Shown here: one piece after another, positions 43,374 through 52,414 of the stretch | Layout of the letters: every line of letters starts with the position of its first letter | Position numbering within the stretch: position 1 is the stretch's first letter | Source of the DNA: Chloroflexota bacterium | GTDB lineage: Bacteria > Chloroflexota > Chloroflexia > Chloroheliales > Chloroheliaceae | Reading direction: 5' to 3' | Assembly (NCBI GenBank): GCA_028287745.1 | Contig: JAQBPB010000010.1 | Coordinates: 1-55,273, forward strand | Length of the DNA: 55,273 bases | Notes under the pieces: model-generated | The model's input: only the letters and a program-made list of their open reading frames with translations | Told to the model about the DNA's origin: nothing | Database searches by the model: none | Position numbers and translations under genes: made by a program

Positions 43374-43466
43374 ATGCTAAAATTAAACTATACAAAAGTC
43401 CTATTTTAAATGAAGCGGTATAATGAGTAATCCTGAAACCAAAAATTCGGTAGGAATGAGAAATTT

Positions 43467-44105
43467 ATGACTGTAAAAGTACTGATTGCAGACGACCATA
43501 GTGTGGTTCGCCAGGGCCTCCAGACTTTCCTTAGCCTGGACCCGGATATTGAGGTCGTAGGGACCGCTATAAATGGTTTGGACGCGGTCCACAAAGCTAA
43601 AGAACTACAACCTGATGTTGTTCTGCTGGATTTACTTATGCCGGAAATGGATGGTATTGAAGCCACGGCTGAAATCAAGCGTAATTTCCCCAAAATTAGA
43701 ATTCTGGTGCTGACAAGTGTGCTGGAAGGCAACTCAATTTCACAGGCAATTAAGGCCGGGGCTAATGGTTATTTACTCAAAAATATGCAGTCGGATGAGC
43801 TTTGCCATACCATCAAGGCTGTTACAAACGGCCCGGTCCTTTTATCCCAGGATGCTGTCCAGTTATTGGTTAATAAGAACAATTCCGGCGGTTCCACCGA
43901 TGCCCTTACCGAACGTGAAACCGAGGTATTACGGATGGTAGCAGAGGGTAAAGCCAACAAAGAGATTGCCCTTCGGTTGCAATTGAGTGAAGGAACCATT
44001 AAGACACATGTTAGTATTATCCTGGCCAAGCTTGGATTGCAAAGCCGGACTCAGGCCGCCTTATATGCCGCGAATAGTGGTTTATTAACTACCGTCCGTA
44101 ATTAA
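43467..44105 (+). CDS. NarL/LuxR-family response regulator
   Basis: 212 aa. The receiver domain has acidic Asp9-Asp10, phospho-Asp55 in VVLLDLLMPEMDG, a Thr/Ser in VLTS and the conserved Lys in GYLLKNMQ. The C-terminal LuxR helix-turn-helix (about 148-200) reads LTERETEVLRMVAEGKANKE and ends VSIILAKLGLQSRTQA. It binds DNA when phosphorylated by its partner kinase, encoded 40 bp downstream. The inverted repeat upstream may be an autoregulatory site (inference). Confidence 0.95.
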   Translation: MTVKVLIADDHSVVRQGLQTFLSLDPDIEVVGTAINGLDAVHKAKELQPDVVLLDLLMPEMDGIEATAEIKRNFPKIRILVLTSVLEGNSISQAIKAGANGYLLKNMQSDELCHTIKAVTNGPVLLSQDAVQLLVNKNNSGGSTDALTERETEVLRMVAEGKANKEIALRLQLSEGTIKTHVSIILAKLGLQSRTQAALYAANSGLLTTVRN

Positions 44106-44145
44106 TATTCCATAAATTTTTGTAGCTACTTTGCGGAGAGCCAAT

Positions 44146-45396
44146 TTGGCAAACTACAACTATAATGAAACTGACAATGAAAAATTGGTTGAGGACGGAC
44201 TTATCACCGAATTAAGTCCGTTACAGTCCCTTTCATTGGCCGATGAAAGCCCTAATGATGCTCTAAAGGTTACGGAGCCGGTCGTAAGTTACCACCGTGA
44301 CCTTAAACCCCTGTTATATTTGATACTTCCCCGGTTAAAAAGTTTAATAGAGTACACCAGCAGCCTGGTTTATAATTCAGCCGGACAGCCCTTACACCTG
44401 GACCAGTTCCCTTCTACGGTCATACGCCAAACTGTCAAATTTCTCGAAAGCCCTGTCTTACAGGAAACCGAAGAATTATTGGTCCAGTTGAGTCTCCGGC
44501 AGACTTCGCCAATGGTAATAGAAGATTTCTGGGATATTATCGGTTATAACAACAAAAACGTGTCATATGAGAATGAGTTTCAAGATTGGCTATTTTCGGA
44601 AGTCCGGGGCTGGTGCGCTTTGCCGCTCGTTAACCATGACATGCAGTTAATGGGGGTAGTGGTTCTCCGGCATACGCGGCGCGGCTATTTCACCCCGGAA
44701 AAAGTTCGGCAGGCCAGGTTTACGGTTACCCAGGCAATTTCAGCCCAGATGCGGCTGTGGTCCCAGGCCCAGGCGGTAGGGGTACTTAAAGAGCGCCAGC
44801 GCATAGCCCGTGAACTTCACGACTCGGTTACCCAGGTGCTTTATGGAATTGAGTTAGGCATTAATACCGCCCTGACTTTGTTAGACCGCAATTCTCCCCA
44901 GGTAAAGCCTCAACTACAGGATGTGCTGGCCCTGGCTGAAGCGGGGCTGGCCGAAATGCGGGCTTTATTGACCGAATTGCACCCGGCGGCGCTTGCTACC
45001 GAAGGGTTGTTGCCCAACCTTTTACGCCAGGTAGATGCCCTGCGAGTACGGCATGGGGTAGAAGTTACCCATAACCTGGAACAGGAACCAAATATTCCGC
45101 TCTTGCTTAAAGAAGCCCTGTTCCGGATTACCCAGGAAGCTTTTAATAATATTGTTAAACACGCCCAGGCCACTAAGGTTGAATTGAAATTATCACTTGA
45201 AAGAAACTTTATCCGGCTTGAAGTAAAAGATAACGGTCAGGGTTTTGATCCAAATATACCCCGGCCTGGACACCTGGGACAACTGACTATGAGGGAAAGA
45301 GCTGCGGATGTTGGTGGGAAAGTCGAAATAGTGAGTTGTAGCGGGCAAGGGACGGTTGTTCGGGCTTTATTACCTCTGCCCATCGACAAAAATTAA
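44146..45396 (+). CDS. NarX/DegS-type sensor histidine kinase
   Basis: 416 aa from the TTG at 44146, chosen because GGAGAG lies 7 nt upstream; the in-frame TTG at 44131 would include that site in the coding region. The N-terminal half, without membrane helices, resembles a GAF sensor (WCALPLVNHDMQLMGVVVLRH). HisKA_3 dimerisation helix RQRIARELHDSVTQVLYG holds the phospho-His near 223. HATPase boxes are EAFNNIVKHAQA, DNGQGFDPN and GTVVRALLPL. It is the cytoplasmic partner of the adjacent response regulator. Confidence 0.93.
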   Translation: MANYNYNETDNEKLVEDGLITELSPLQSLSLADESPNDALKVTEPVVSYHRDLKPLLYLILPRLKSLIEYTSSLVYNSAGQPLHLDQFPSTVIRQTVKFLESPVLQETEELLVQLSLRQTSPMVIEDFWDIIGYNNKNVSYENEFQDWLFSEVRGWCALPLVNHDMQLMGVVVLRHTRRGYFTPEKVRQARFTVTQAISAQMRLWSQAQAVGVLKERQRIARELHDSVTQVLYGIELGINTALTLLDRNSPQVKPQLQDVLALAEAGLAEMRALLTELHPAALATEGLLPNLLRQVDALRVRHGVEVTHNLEQEPNIPLLLKEALFRITQEAFNNIVKHAQATKVELKLSLERNFIRLEVKDNGQGFDPNIPRPGHLGQLTMRERAADVGGKVEIVSCSGQGTVVRALLPLPIDKN

Positions 45397-45432
45397 TCTT
45401 AATTTCTCTAATTTGGAAAGTTAAAATAAATA

Positions 45433-46863
45433 ATGCCGGGTAAAACGCGTCTTTATGATGCCATTGTGGTAGGTAGTGGCCCTAACGGTCTCGCGGCGGC
45501 TATTACGATTGCCCGGACCGGGCGTTCTATTTTAGTCATAGAGGCGCGCGATACTATAGGCGGCGGCACGCGTACAGCCGAGTTAAATCTGCCCGGTTTC
45601 CGGCATGATATCTGCTCGGCTGTCCATCCTTTAGGGCTTGGCTCCCCTTTTTTCCAGTCGCTGCCCCTGGCTCAATTTGGCCTGGAATGGATTTTCCCAC
45701 CGGCTGCCCTGGCGCACCCCCTGGATGATGGTACGGCGGCGGTCCTCTACCGTTCGGTGGAGGAAACGGCCCGTACGCTGGGACCGGATGGCGCGGCCTA
45801 TACCCGGCTGTTGGGGCCGCTGGCGGCCGACTGGAGTAAACTGGCCCCGGCCTTGCTTGGCCCGTTAAGCATCCCGCGCCACCCGCTGGCGCTGGCCCGG
45901 TTTAGCATGCATGCCTGGCGTTCGGCCCAGGGTTTAGCCCGTTCGCGCTTTAAGCACGCCACAGCACGGGCTTTCTTTGGCGGAATGAGTGCCCATTCAA
46001 TCTTGCCCTTGGAAAAATCACCTAGTGCCGCTTTCGGGTTAGTCCTGGCTTCGCTGGGTCACGCTGTCGGCTGGCCCATTCCCAGGGGCGGGTCACAACA
46101 GATTGCCGAAGCCCTGGCCGCCTATTTGCGGTCGCTTGGTGGAGAAATAATTACCGGCCAAACGGTCGAGTCGGTTGACGACTTGCCCCCGGCCCGGACG
46201 GTTCTGCTGGATATAACACCACGCCAGGTCTTGAAGGTAGCCCGGCACCACCTTTCAACCGGCTACCAGCGTGGCCTGGAACGCTTCCGGTACGGTCCTG
46301 GAATTTTCAAAATAGATTATGCCCTGTCCGGCCCGGTCCCCTGGGCCGCTCCTGGCTGTGCCGAGGCAGGCACGCTTCACTTATGCGGCACGCTGGAAGA
46401 GGTTGTGGAGGCCGAACGTGCCGCGACACAGGGCCGCTTGACTGAAAAACCGTTTGTGCTGGTGACCCAGCCCAGCCGGTTCGACCCTACCCGCGCCCCG
46501 GCTGGGCAGCATACTTTGTGGGCTTATTGTCATGTGCCTAACGGTTCCACGCACGATATGAGTGAGGCTATCACGGCACAAATTGAACGGTTTGCGCCGG
46601 GTTTCCGGCAGCTTATCCTGGCCCGAAGTACCATGAATACTGCCGAGGTCGAACGCTATAATCCTAATTATATCGGCGGTGACATCAATGGCGGTACGCA
46701 GGATTGGTTCCAGCTTTTCACCCGACCGATGCCGCGCATCTCGCCTTATTCAACCTCTAACCCGAAGTTATTTATTTGCTCTTCTTCGACGCCGCCCGGT
46801 GGTGGTGTCCATGGAATGTGTGGGTTTTTCGCGGCTAAAGAGGCTTTGAAGAAGTTGAAATGA
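45433..46863 (+). CDS. FAD-dependent oxidoreductase (phytoene desaturase / carotenoid isomerase-like)
   Basis: 476 aa. The N-terminal dinucleotide-binding motif VVGSGPNGLAAAITIA is followed by a second FAD motif EARDTIGGGTRTAEL. The C-terminal FAD segment is CSSSTPPGGGVHGMCG. This layout is that of the NAD(P)/FAD-dependent CrtI-like family (COG1233), which contains carotenoid desaturases and isomerases and many uncharacterised members. No carotenoid genes flank it, so the substrate is open. It starts 36 bp after the histidine kinase with a weak ribosome site, so it may share that transcript. Confidence 0.85.
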   Translation: MPGKTRLYDAIVVGSGPNGLAAAITIARTGRSILVIEARDTIGGGTRTAELNLPGFRHDICSAVHPLGLGSPFFQSLPLAQFGLEWIFPPAALAHPLDDGTAAVLYRSVEETARTLGPDGAAYTRLLGPLAADWSKLAPALLGPLSIPRHPLALARFSMHAWRSAQGLARSRFKHATARAFFGGMSAHSILPLEKSPSAAFGLVLASLGHAVGWPIPRGGSQQIAEALAAYLRSLGGEIITGQTVESVDDLPPARTVLLDITPRQVLKVARHHLSTGYQRGLERFRYGPGIFKIDYALSGPVPWAAPGCAEAGTLHLCGTLEEVVEAERAATQGRLTEKPFVLVTQPSRFDPTRAPAGQHTLWAYCHVPNGSTHDMSEAITAQIERFAPGFRQLILARSTMNTAEVERYNPNYIGGDINGGTQDWFQLFTRPMPRISPYSTSNPKLFICSSSTPPGGGVHGMCGFFAAKEALKKLK

Positions 46864-46866
46864 GAA

Positions 46867-47101
46867 AGTAGTCAGGGGTCAGATGGGAAGAGAGCAGAAG
46901 ACAGTGAGATGGTGAATGCGCCCTTATTGGTTGAAGGCAGGGAATACAAATTTTACTTGCCAGGGTAACAAACTTCCTTATACCTTCAATTTATTAATAC
47001 CTTCAACTTACTAAATCATCCAATCTTGCATTACCGGTGTCCTTTTATCCTATACTCCCGGCTAACAATTAGTCTCTGTCTCCTACTGACCTCTGACTAC
47101 T
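46867..47101. mobile_element. Candidate MITE-like element or decayed repeat
   Basis: A 235-bp noncoding segment between convergent genes is bounded by inverted repeats of 16 bp with one mismatch: AGTAGTCAGGGGTCAG at 46867-46882 and AGTAGTCAGAGGTCAG on the minus strand at 47101-47086. The purine-rich sequence just inside each end also looks related. No target-site duplication is clear and no frame inside encodes a transposase. It could equally be a dispersed GTCAG-type repeat. Confidence 0.45.
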
Positions 47102-47104
47102 CCC

Positions 47105-49732
47105 CTAATTTGGCTGGTAATTTTCCAGCAAGGCGCTGGCTTCCAGTTGGGCCATTGGCCGGGCGAAATAGTAGCCCTGGGCATACTGGCAGCCTAGCCG
47201 GTCCAGGAAGGCCGCTTCTTCGGCGGTTTCCACCCCTTCCGCTACCACGTTTAAATTTAGAATATCGCCCAGGTTCAGGACGGTCTGGATAATAGCCTTA
47301 CTTTCGGTATCATTGCTTAAGCCGGTAATAAACGAGCGGTCAATAATGATCGAGTCGAGCGGCAGCCGCCTGAGTGATTGTAAATTTGAAAAACCGGTGC
47401 CAAAATCATCTACTGCTAACTTGACTCCCAGGGCCTTGAGATTTTCCAGGATGATAATCGTTTCTTCGGAATGATCGGCCACCACATTTTCGTTTATCTC
47501 AAATTGGATTAAACCTGGGTCCGTCCCGGTTTGCTGAATAATATTGCGAATGTGATCTACCAGTTCAGGCTGGTGCAACTGCCGGGCCGAAAGATTTATA
47601 CTGACCATAAATTTTTCCGGGTTATCCAGGCCGTTTTCCTGCCACTTTTGCGCCTGAAGGCAGGCTTCTTTCAAGACCCAGTCGCCCAGCGGCAGTATCA
47701 GGCCGGTTTCTTCCAGGGTGGGGATAAATTCCGAAGGCAGCAGCAAGCCCTTTTGAGGGTGGTGCCAGCGCACCAGGGCTTCCATTCCTTTAATGCGGCC
47801 TAATTTCAATTCTACCTTTGGCTGGTAGTAAACTTCAAACTCGCCCCGGGCCAGGGCCTGGCGCAACTGTCCTTCCAGGCTCAGGACCGCTTTAGTATTG
47901 ACCGCAACCGGGGCCTGGTAGATCTCGTAAGTAGCCCCACCGCGCCGCCGGGCCTGGTAAAGGGCTTTTTCGGCGTTATGCAGCAGCTCCAGGGGTTGCG
48001 CAATAGGGGTATTGTTAAAGGCAATTCCGATACTGGTCGTCAGATAAATTTCCTGGTCGGCCAGCGAGAAAGGCGCTTGCAGGGCCTGGGCTATCCGGCG
48101 GGCGACCAGGACCGGTTCGTTATCACTTTCCAGTTGTTCCAGTAGAATTGCAAAAGTACTTTCACCGTAACGTACTACCAGGTCGTCCTGGCGCAAGCAT
48201 TTGACCATTCGGCGTGCGATAATTTTAAGCAATTGGTCGGTCAGGAGGAAGCCCAGGCTATCCATTATCCGGGTAAAACTATCCAGCTCGAATAACAGCA
48301 CCGCCATGCTTTTCCGGTCAGGTTTTTGCAGGACTAATTCCAGCCGTTTCAAAAGTAAGGACCGGTTGGGCAGGTTGGTCAGGCTGTCCTGGAAGGCTGG
48401 CAGGTCCAACATTCCCTGCCATTCTTCACCGTTACGGCTTTTAAAGTCTTTTCGCCGTTCAAAGGCACCGCCGGGGGTCTGGGAATTGGAATAGACGGCC
48501 GGTAGTGGCGCTTTTGGTTCGCGCAGCATTTTTTCAAGGATTTCCATATTGTTAATTTCGGAAGCGCGGGAGGTCTGGTTGCGGCCGTTCAATTTGGCCT
48601 GGTAGACCGCCAGGTCGGCAGCGTGGGTCAGTGCCAGGGTAGAGATAGCATTTTCTGGGAAACAGGCTACCCCGATGCTCATGGTTGCCTTTATGGGTGT
48701 GGCACTGGTTTCAACCTTAAAAGAAGTATTGGCAATTGATAGCCGCAAGCGTTCTGCCATAGCGAAAGCTTCGTCCAGGGTAGTTTCCGGCAGCAAAATC
48801 GCAAATTCCTCACCGCCAAAGCGGCTGGCATGGTCAAACTCCCGGACATTGGCCCGGATAAGTTCGCCAATCCCGGTCAGGACGACATCACCGGCCAGGT
48901 GGCCGTAGCGGTTATTGATATCTCGCAACAGGTCCAGGTCAGCCATTAAAAAGGCCAGGGGCCGGTTGAACCGTTTGGCCCGCTCAAATTCTTCCTGGAG
49001 GACTTTATTGAAATAGCGCGAGTTTAAGAGTCCGGTCTTGGAGTCGGTCTGGGCTTCTTTCTTTAGCTGAGGAATTTTAACTGCTTCAAACATGAGGGCC
49101 AGGGGAGTGATGGCCGGGATAACCAGCCAGAAATCGAGCTGCCACAAAACAGCAACTACATATCCCAAACAGGTCATTACCAGGTCCGGCACCAGGCTAT
49201 CGAGTTTCAAAAGGCCGGTAGCTCGAAAAGTTTGACCGCGCAACAGCCGCAATACAGTGGCTACCAGCAGGTGATTAACCATTACATAGGTTAAAGCCAC
49301 CAGGATTACGCATAACAAACGGGCGGGTGAGTAAAGCAAAGTATCCAACCAGATCTGGACCAGTAAAGCGGAAAAACCGGCCAGGATATGGGTGGCAATA
49401 TTAAACGGTTGGATATACCAATCTTTTAGTTTTTTACTTCTTACCAGCCGCAACTGCAGCCACTCTACCAGATGGGGAACAATTACCAGCAGGGCAAATT
49501 GGGCCGGGTGCAGCAAAAGTACCCCGGCCATAAAGAAGACCGAGTCAGGATAATATGAATGGCCGTTGGTGCCGTTGACCTGAAATAATTGTGCAAGGGT
49601 TACTGATAAAACTAACAAGCCGAAAATCGGCCAGCCAGTTTGCAGCGATAGTAGGTTATTAAAAACAACCAAAACTAACGCTGCTGTTCCGAGTAGTACA
49701 CCCCAAATGAATGTCCAGCCACGATAGGACAC
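47105..49732 (-). CDS. Membrane c-di-GMP enzyme: GGDEF-GGDEF-EAL
   Basis: 875 aa. Six to seven N-terminal helices (about 8-235) form a membrane sensor. The first GGDEF domain (about 240-390) has intact RFGGEEFAILL near 302 and should make c-di-GMP. A second GGDEF domain (about 430-590) has RYGESTFAILL where the active-site motif should be, so it is probably inactive or regulatory. The EAL phosphodiesterase domain (about 610-870) has MEALVRW, SINLSARQLH, FEINENVV, DDFGTGFSNL, AEGVETAEEA and QGYYFARPM, all needed for hydrolysis. It can therefore make and destroy the messenger read by the riboswitch at 384-495. Long AT-rich upstream gap. Confidence 0.95.
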   Translation of the reverse strand: MSYRGWTFIWGVLLGTAALVLVVFNNLLSLQTGWPIFGLLVLSVTLAQLFQVNGTNGHSYYPDSVFFMAGVLLLHPAQFALLVIVPHLVEWLQLRLVRSKKLKDWYIQPFNIATHILAGFSALLVQIWLDTLLYSPARLLCVILVALTYVMVNHLLVATVLRLLRGQTFRATGLLKLDSLVPDLVMTCLGYVVAVLWQLDFWLVIPAITPLALMFEAVKIPQLKKEAQTDSKTGLLNSRYFNKVLQEEFERAKRFNRPLAFLMADLDLLRDINNRYGHLAGDVVLTGIGELIRANVREFDHASRFGGEEFAILLPETTLDEAFAMAERLRLSIANTSFKVETSATPIKATMSIGVACFPENAISTLALTHAADLAVYQAKLNGRNQTSRASEINNMEILEKMLREPKAPLPAVYSNSQTPGGAFERRKDFKSRNGEEWQGMLDLPAFQDSLTNLPNRSLLLKRLELVLQKPDRKSMAVLLFELDSFTRIMDSLGFLLTDQLLKIIARRMVKCLRQDDLVVRYGESTFAILLEQLESDNEPVLVARRIAQALQAPFSLADQEIYLTTSIGIAFNNTPIAQPLELLHNAEKALYQARRRGGATYEIYQAPVAVNTKAVLSLEGQLRQALARGEFEVYYQPKVELKLGRIKGMEALVRWHHPQKGLLLPSEFIPTLEETGLILPLGDWVLKEACLQAQKWQENGLDNPEKFMVSINLSARQLHQPELVDHIRNIIQQTGTDPGLIQFEINENVVADHSEETIIILENLKALGVKLAVDDFGTGFSNLQSLRRLPLDSIIIDRSFITGLSNDTESKAIIQTVLNLGDILNLNVVAEGVETAEEAAFLDRLGCQYAQGYYFARPMAQLEASALLENYQPN

Positions 49733-50086
49733 TTTTTCTCCTCTGGCCGAGCTTACTGGTCAAAGCCCATGTTTATATAGCGGTACTTCTTTGATAAGAG
49801 TTGTATGCCAAATATCTTATACTAAAAGCATTTAAAACATAATTAAAATATTTTAAGTAACCATAGTACTTTTTTACTATTGTATTTATTAAATAGTGTT
49901 CTATTAGGTTATCTTTAAATATTGGGTTAAAAATAGCTTTGAAAATGCCTGGATTAGGGCACTCCAAAGGTAAACTTATGCTCCTATTTTAACTCTCAAC
50001 TATGTCGAAATGTTAAAGCATTTATTAAGCTAGGGTTAACTTTCCTCATCTTTTAATTTGAACAAATGGGGTGGTAAGAATTCAAA
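49733..50086. other. AT-rich intergenic region upstream of the GGDEF-EAL gene
   Basis: Very AT-rich with many TATA-like boxes; it presumably contains the minus-strand promoter of the GGDEF-EAL gene. No gene or known RNA is seen. It ends in two hairpins at 50087-50159. Confidence 0.5.
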
Positions 50087-50110
50087 AATTTCAAATGGTA
50101 ATTTGAAATT
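50087..50110. repeat. AT-rich inverted repeat
   Basis: AATTTCAAAT/ATTTGAAATT, 10-bp arms with GGTA loop. It is adjacent to a second inverted repeat. Confidence 0.7.
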
Positions 50111-50120
50111 AACGTTTCCA

Positions 50121-50159
50121 AATAAGTTTACTTTAAATTCTTTACAAAGTAAACTTATT
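50121..50159 (-). terminator. AT-rich hairpin overlapping the cca stop codon
   Basis: Perfect 14-bp arms AATAAGTTTACTTT/AAAGTAAACTTATT with an 11-nt loop. It contains the stop codon of the nucleotidyltransferase gene. The stem is AT-only-rich and lacks a long U-run, so it may act in mRNA stability as much as in termination. Confidence 0.55.
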
Positions 50160-51591
50160 AATCGCTATCCGTGGTACCATCCAACTTTTTAGCCTGTTTG
50201 GCAGCATTTTCAGCCAATAAATTTGCCAGCCAGATTTTTGCAGCTTCCTCTGTGTCGAATACTCCATTAAGCTGGGCGGCAAAGGCCAGGTCTAATAATT
50301 CTCGGAATTGTTTGCCAGGTTTTAACCCGGCTTCGAGCAGATGCCGCCCAAGCACTAAAGGGCTGACCGGCTTTTCGGCACAACCCAGGGCCTCGGCCAT
50401 TTCCAACCAGGAACGGCCGGGGCGCAAGCCTGGTACTTCGTCCCCGGTATCGGCGCAGACCTGGACTAACCTTTCCCACTGGGTCAGGCTGGACGGGGCA
50501 AGCCGTTGCGCAAGGTGCCGCACCCCGGAAGGGTGTGGAGGTTCGGTACATTCCAACCGGTTGGCCAGGTGTTCCCGGACCAGCGGGATGACTTCGTTCG
50601 CCAGATAATGGGGGCAGTCAATCGACTGCAAAAAATCGCCGGTCCGGTCCATGACCGCTTCGACCTGGGCCGGGCCTGGTTCCCTGGTTATCTGTCCTGG
50701 CCGCAATTCCGGAGACTTGCCAAACTCGTGACAAAGGGTAGCCAGCAGCAAAATCTCGCGGTCGGTAACGCTAAGCTGATCGCGCCCGCAAATTTTTACC
50801 GCAAGGTCCAGGGCCTTTAGTGTATGCTGCCAGGCGGTTTGCTTACGTGGTTGGTGGGGTTTTTCGGGTACGGTCGCCAGAATTTCAAGGTCCGGGTAAA
50901 GCTCTCGCCACCGGGTTTGCTCCAGTACCTCCAGCCCGGTTGAAGGCACCTGGCCTTTTGCCAGCAGTTTTTGCCATTCGCCCCAGATACGCTGTCCGGC
51001 CAGGCCAGGATATTCTGGGCGCAATCCGGCACAAAGTTCGGCCGTTTCAGGGGCCATACGAAAATCCCAGCGAGCCGCAAACTGCATTCCTCGCAGCACC
51101 CGCAAGGGGTCTTCGGCAAAGGCCGGTCCTACGTGACGCAATATACCCTGATTCAGGTCATCCTGACCCCCGAAAAAGTCCAAAAGTTCTCCGGTAGCCG
51201 GGTCGTAGGCCATGGCATTGATCGTGTAATCCCGGCGGGTGGCCGCTTCCTGGGGGGTCATGGTCGGGTCGGGTGTTAAGAGCATGCCGCGCGGCCCCTG
51301 GTGAGATTCGCGCCGTGGCAAAGTTATATCCAGGGTATTCCCCGGCCCCAGGCGCACTTTCAATACTCCAAAGGAAACACCCACCGCGAATACCTGGCCG
51401 AATTTTTCCAGGACGTTTTTGAGGCTTTCCGGTTCCAGCCCAAATACTTCAATATCAATATCGTGCGAGGTAAAGCCCATCAGGGTGTCGCGCACATAAC
51501 CTCCGACCAGTAAAGGACGGCCCCCGGCTTTCCTGATACCAGCCAACAAATTTTGAATTTCAGGGTCAAGGTCTATTTGTAAGCTATTCAA
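50158..51591 (-). CDS. cca: tRNA nucleotidyltransferase / poly(A) polymerase family (CCA-adding type)
   Basis: 477 aa. The class II nucleotidyltransferase head has LLVGGYVRDTLMG and the metal-binding HDIDIEVFG, then RRDYTINAMAYDP, DLNQGILRHVGPAFAEDPLRVLRG and ARWDF for RNA and nucleotide binding. The C-terminal half holds an HD-like segment (LATLCHEFGKSPE). It should add or repair the CCA end of tRNA; class members with an HD domain may also act as phosphohydrolases, and separation from poly(A) polymerase by eye is not safe. The TTG start has a weak ribosome site. It is divergent from ybaK. Confidence 0.88.
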   Translation of the reverse strand: MNSLQIDLDPEIQNLLAGIRKAGGRPLLVGGYVRDTLMGFTSHDIDIEVFGLEPESLKNVLEKFGQVFAVGVSFGVLKVRLGPGNTLDITLPRRESHQGPRGMLLTPDPTMTPQEAATRRDYTINAMAYDPATGELLDFFGGQDDLNQGILRHVGPAFAEDPLRVLRGMQFAARWDFRMAPETAELCAGLRPEYPGLAGQRIWGEWQKLLAKGQVPSTGLEVLEQTRWRELYPDLEILATVPEKPHQPRKQTAWQHTLKALDLAVKICGRDQLSVTDREILLLATLCHEFGKSPELRPGQITREPGPAQVEAVMDRTGDFLQSIDCPHYLANEVIPLVREHLANRLECTEPPHPSGVRHLAQRLAPSSLTQWERLVQVCADTGDEVPGLRPGRSWLEMAEALGCAEKPVSPLVLGRHLLEAGLKPGKQFRELLDLAFAAQLNGVFDTEEAAKIWLANLLAENAAKQAKKLDGTTDSD

Positions 51592-51817
51592 AACGTTTCA
51601 CTTATCCACTTCTTTTTCTCAACAAGCCCGGTTGATTAACCACGTTATATATTTGCGTAAGGGTTAATTTTCACCCGTTAATGTTTGATTATAATAACAC
51701 AGCTAAGGCCTGGTGGTTTTAATCCTTATTTTTTACTCCGGGAGAGAGTAACTGCCTGCTTATGGTTAGTTGTGGTAAAATCACACTCAGATTATTACTC
51801 AAAAACAGGAGTTCCTA

Positions 51818-52297
51818 ATGCCGGAAGAATTAAGCGCGAGCGCCCAGAAAGTACAAAATGCCCTGACCGAGTTGGGTTATGCTTACCGGGTCCAGGAATT
51901 GCCCCATAGCACCCGGACCGCCGTTGAAGCGGCGCAGGCCATTGGCTGCCAGGTGGCCCAAATCGTCAAATCCCTGGTTTTCCGGAGCAAGCACAGTAAC
52001 CAGGCAATCCTGGTAGTTGCCAGTGGCTCTAACCGGGTGAATGAGAAGCAGTTAGCTGCCAGCCTGGGTGAACCTATCGAACGGGCAACCCCGGAATTTG
52101 TAAGGGAACAGACCGGCTTTGCTATCGGCGGGGTGCCACCGCTGGCGCACGCTAACCGGCTCCGCACTTTTGTAGATGAGGACTTATTACAATACAGCCA
52201 GGTCTGGGCGGCGGCGGGGACCCCTTTTGCGATTTTTGGTCTCGAACCGGCCGAACTGGTTAAAATGACCGGCGGTGAAGTGACCGCCATAAAGTAG
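51818..52297 (+). CDS. YbaK/EbsC family aminoacyl-tRNA deacylase
   Basis: 159 aa single-domain protein related to the ProRS editing domain. Visible are HSTRTAVEAAQAIGC, QIVKSLVFRS (conserved Lys), ASGSNRVNEKQLA and a Gly-rich GFAIGGVPPLAHA. Family members hydrolyse mischarged Cys- or Ala-tRNA(Pro) and keep translation accurate. The ATG follows AGGAG. It lies upstream of prfB on the same strand with a gap of about 115 bp, so the two may share a transcript. Confidence 0.9.
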   Translation: MPEELSASAQKVQNALTELGYAYRVQELPHSTRTAVEAAQAIGCQVAQIVKSLVFRSKHSNQAILVVASGSNRVNEKQLAASLGEPIERATPEFVREQTGFAIGGVPPLAHANRLRTFVDEDLLQYSQVWAAAGTPFAIFGLEPAELVKMTGGEVTAIK

Positions 52298-52414
52298 GAT
52301 TTATGCCGGGCCGCAAAAGCCGGGTTTAACCTCCAAGTGCTTCCGGTATTTAGAGCGAAATAAACAGGCCGGTATTTGGGTAAGTAAGAAATTTAGTGTT
52401 GAAAGGATGTTGGG

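Larger units (their letters stand above)
43094..43466. other. Divergent intergenic region between azlC and the response regulator
   Basis: Contains the azlC extended -10 box, a large inverted repeat (43332-43373) and a TATAAT at 43419-43424 for the plus-strand regulator gene. No gene is seen. Confidence 0.6.
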
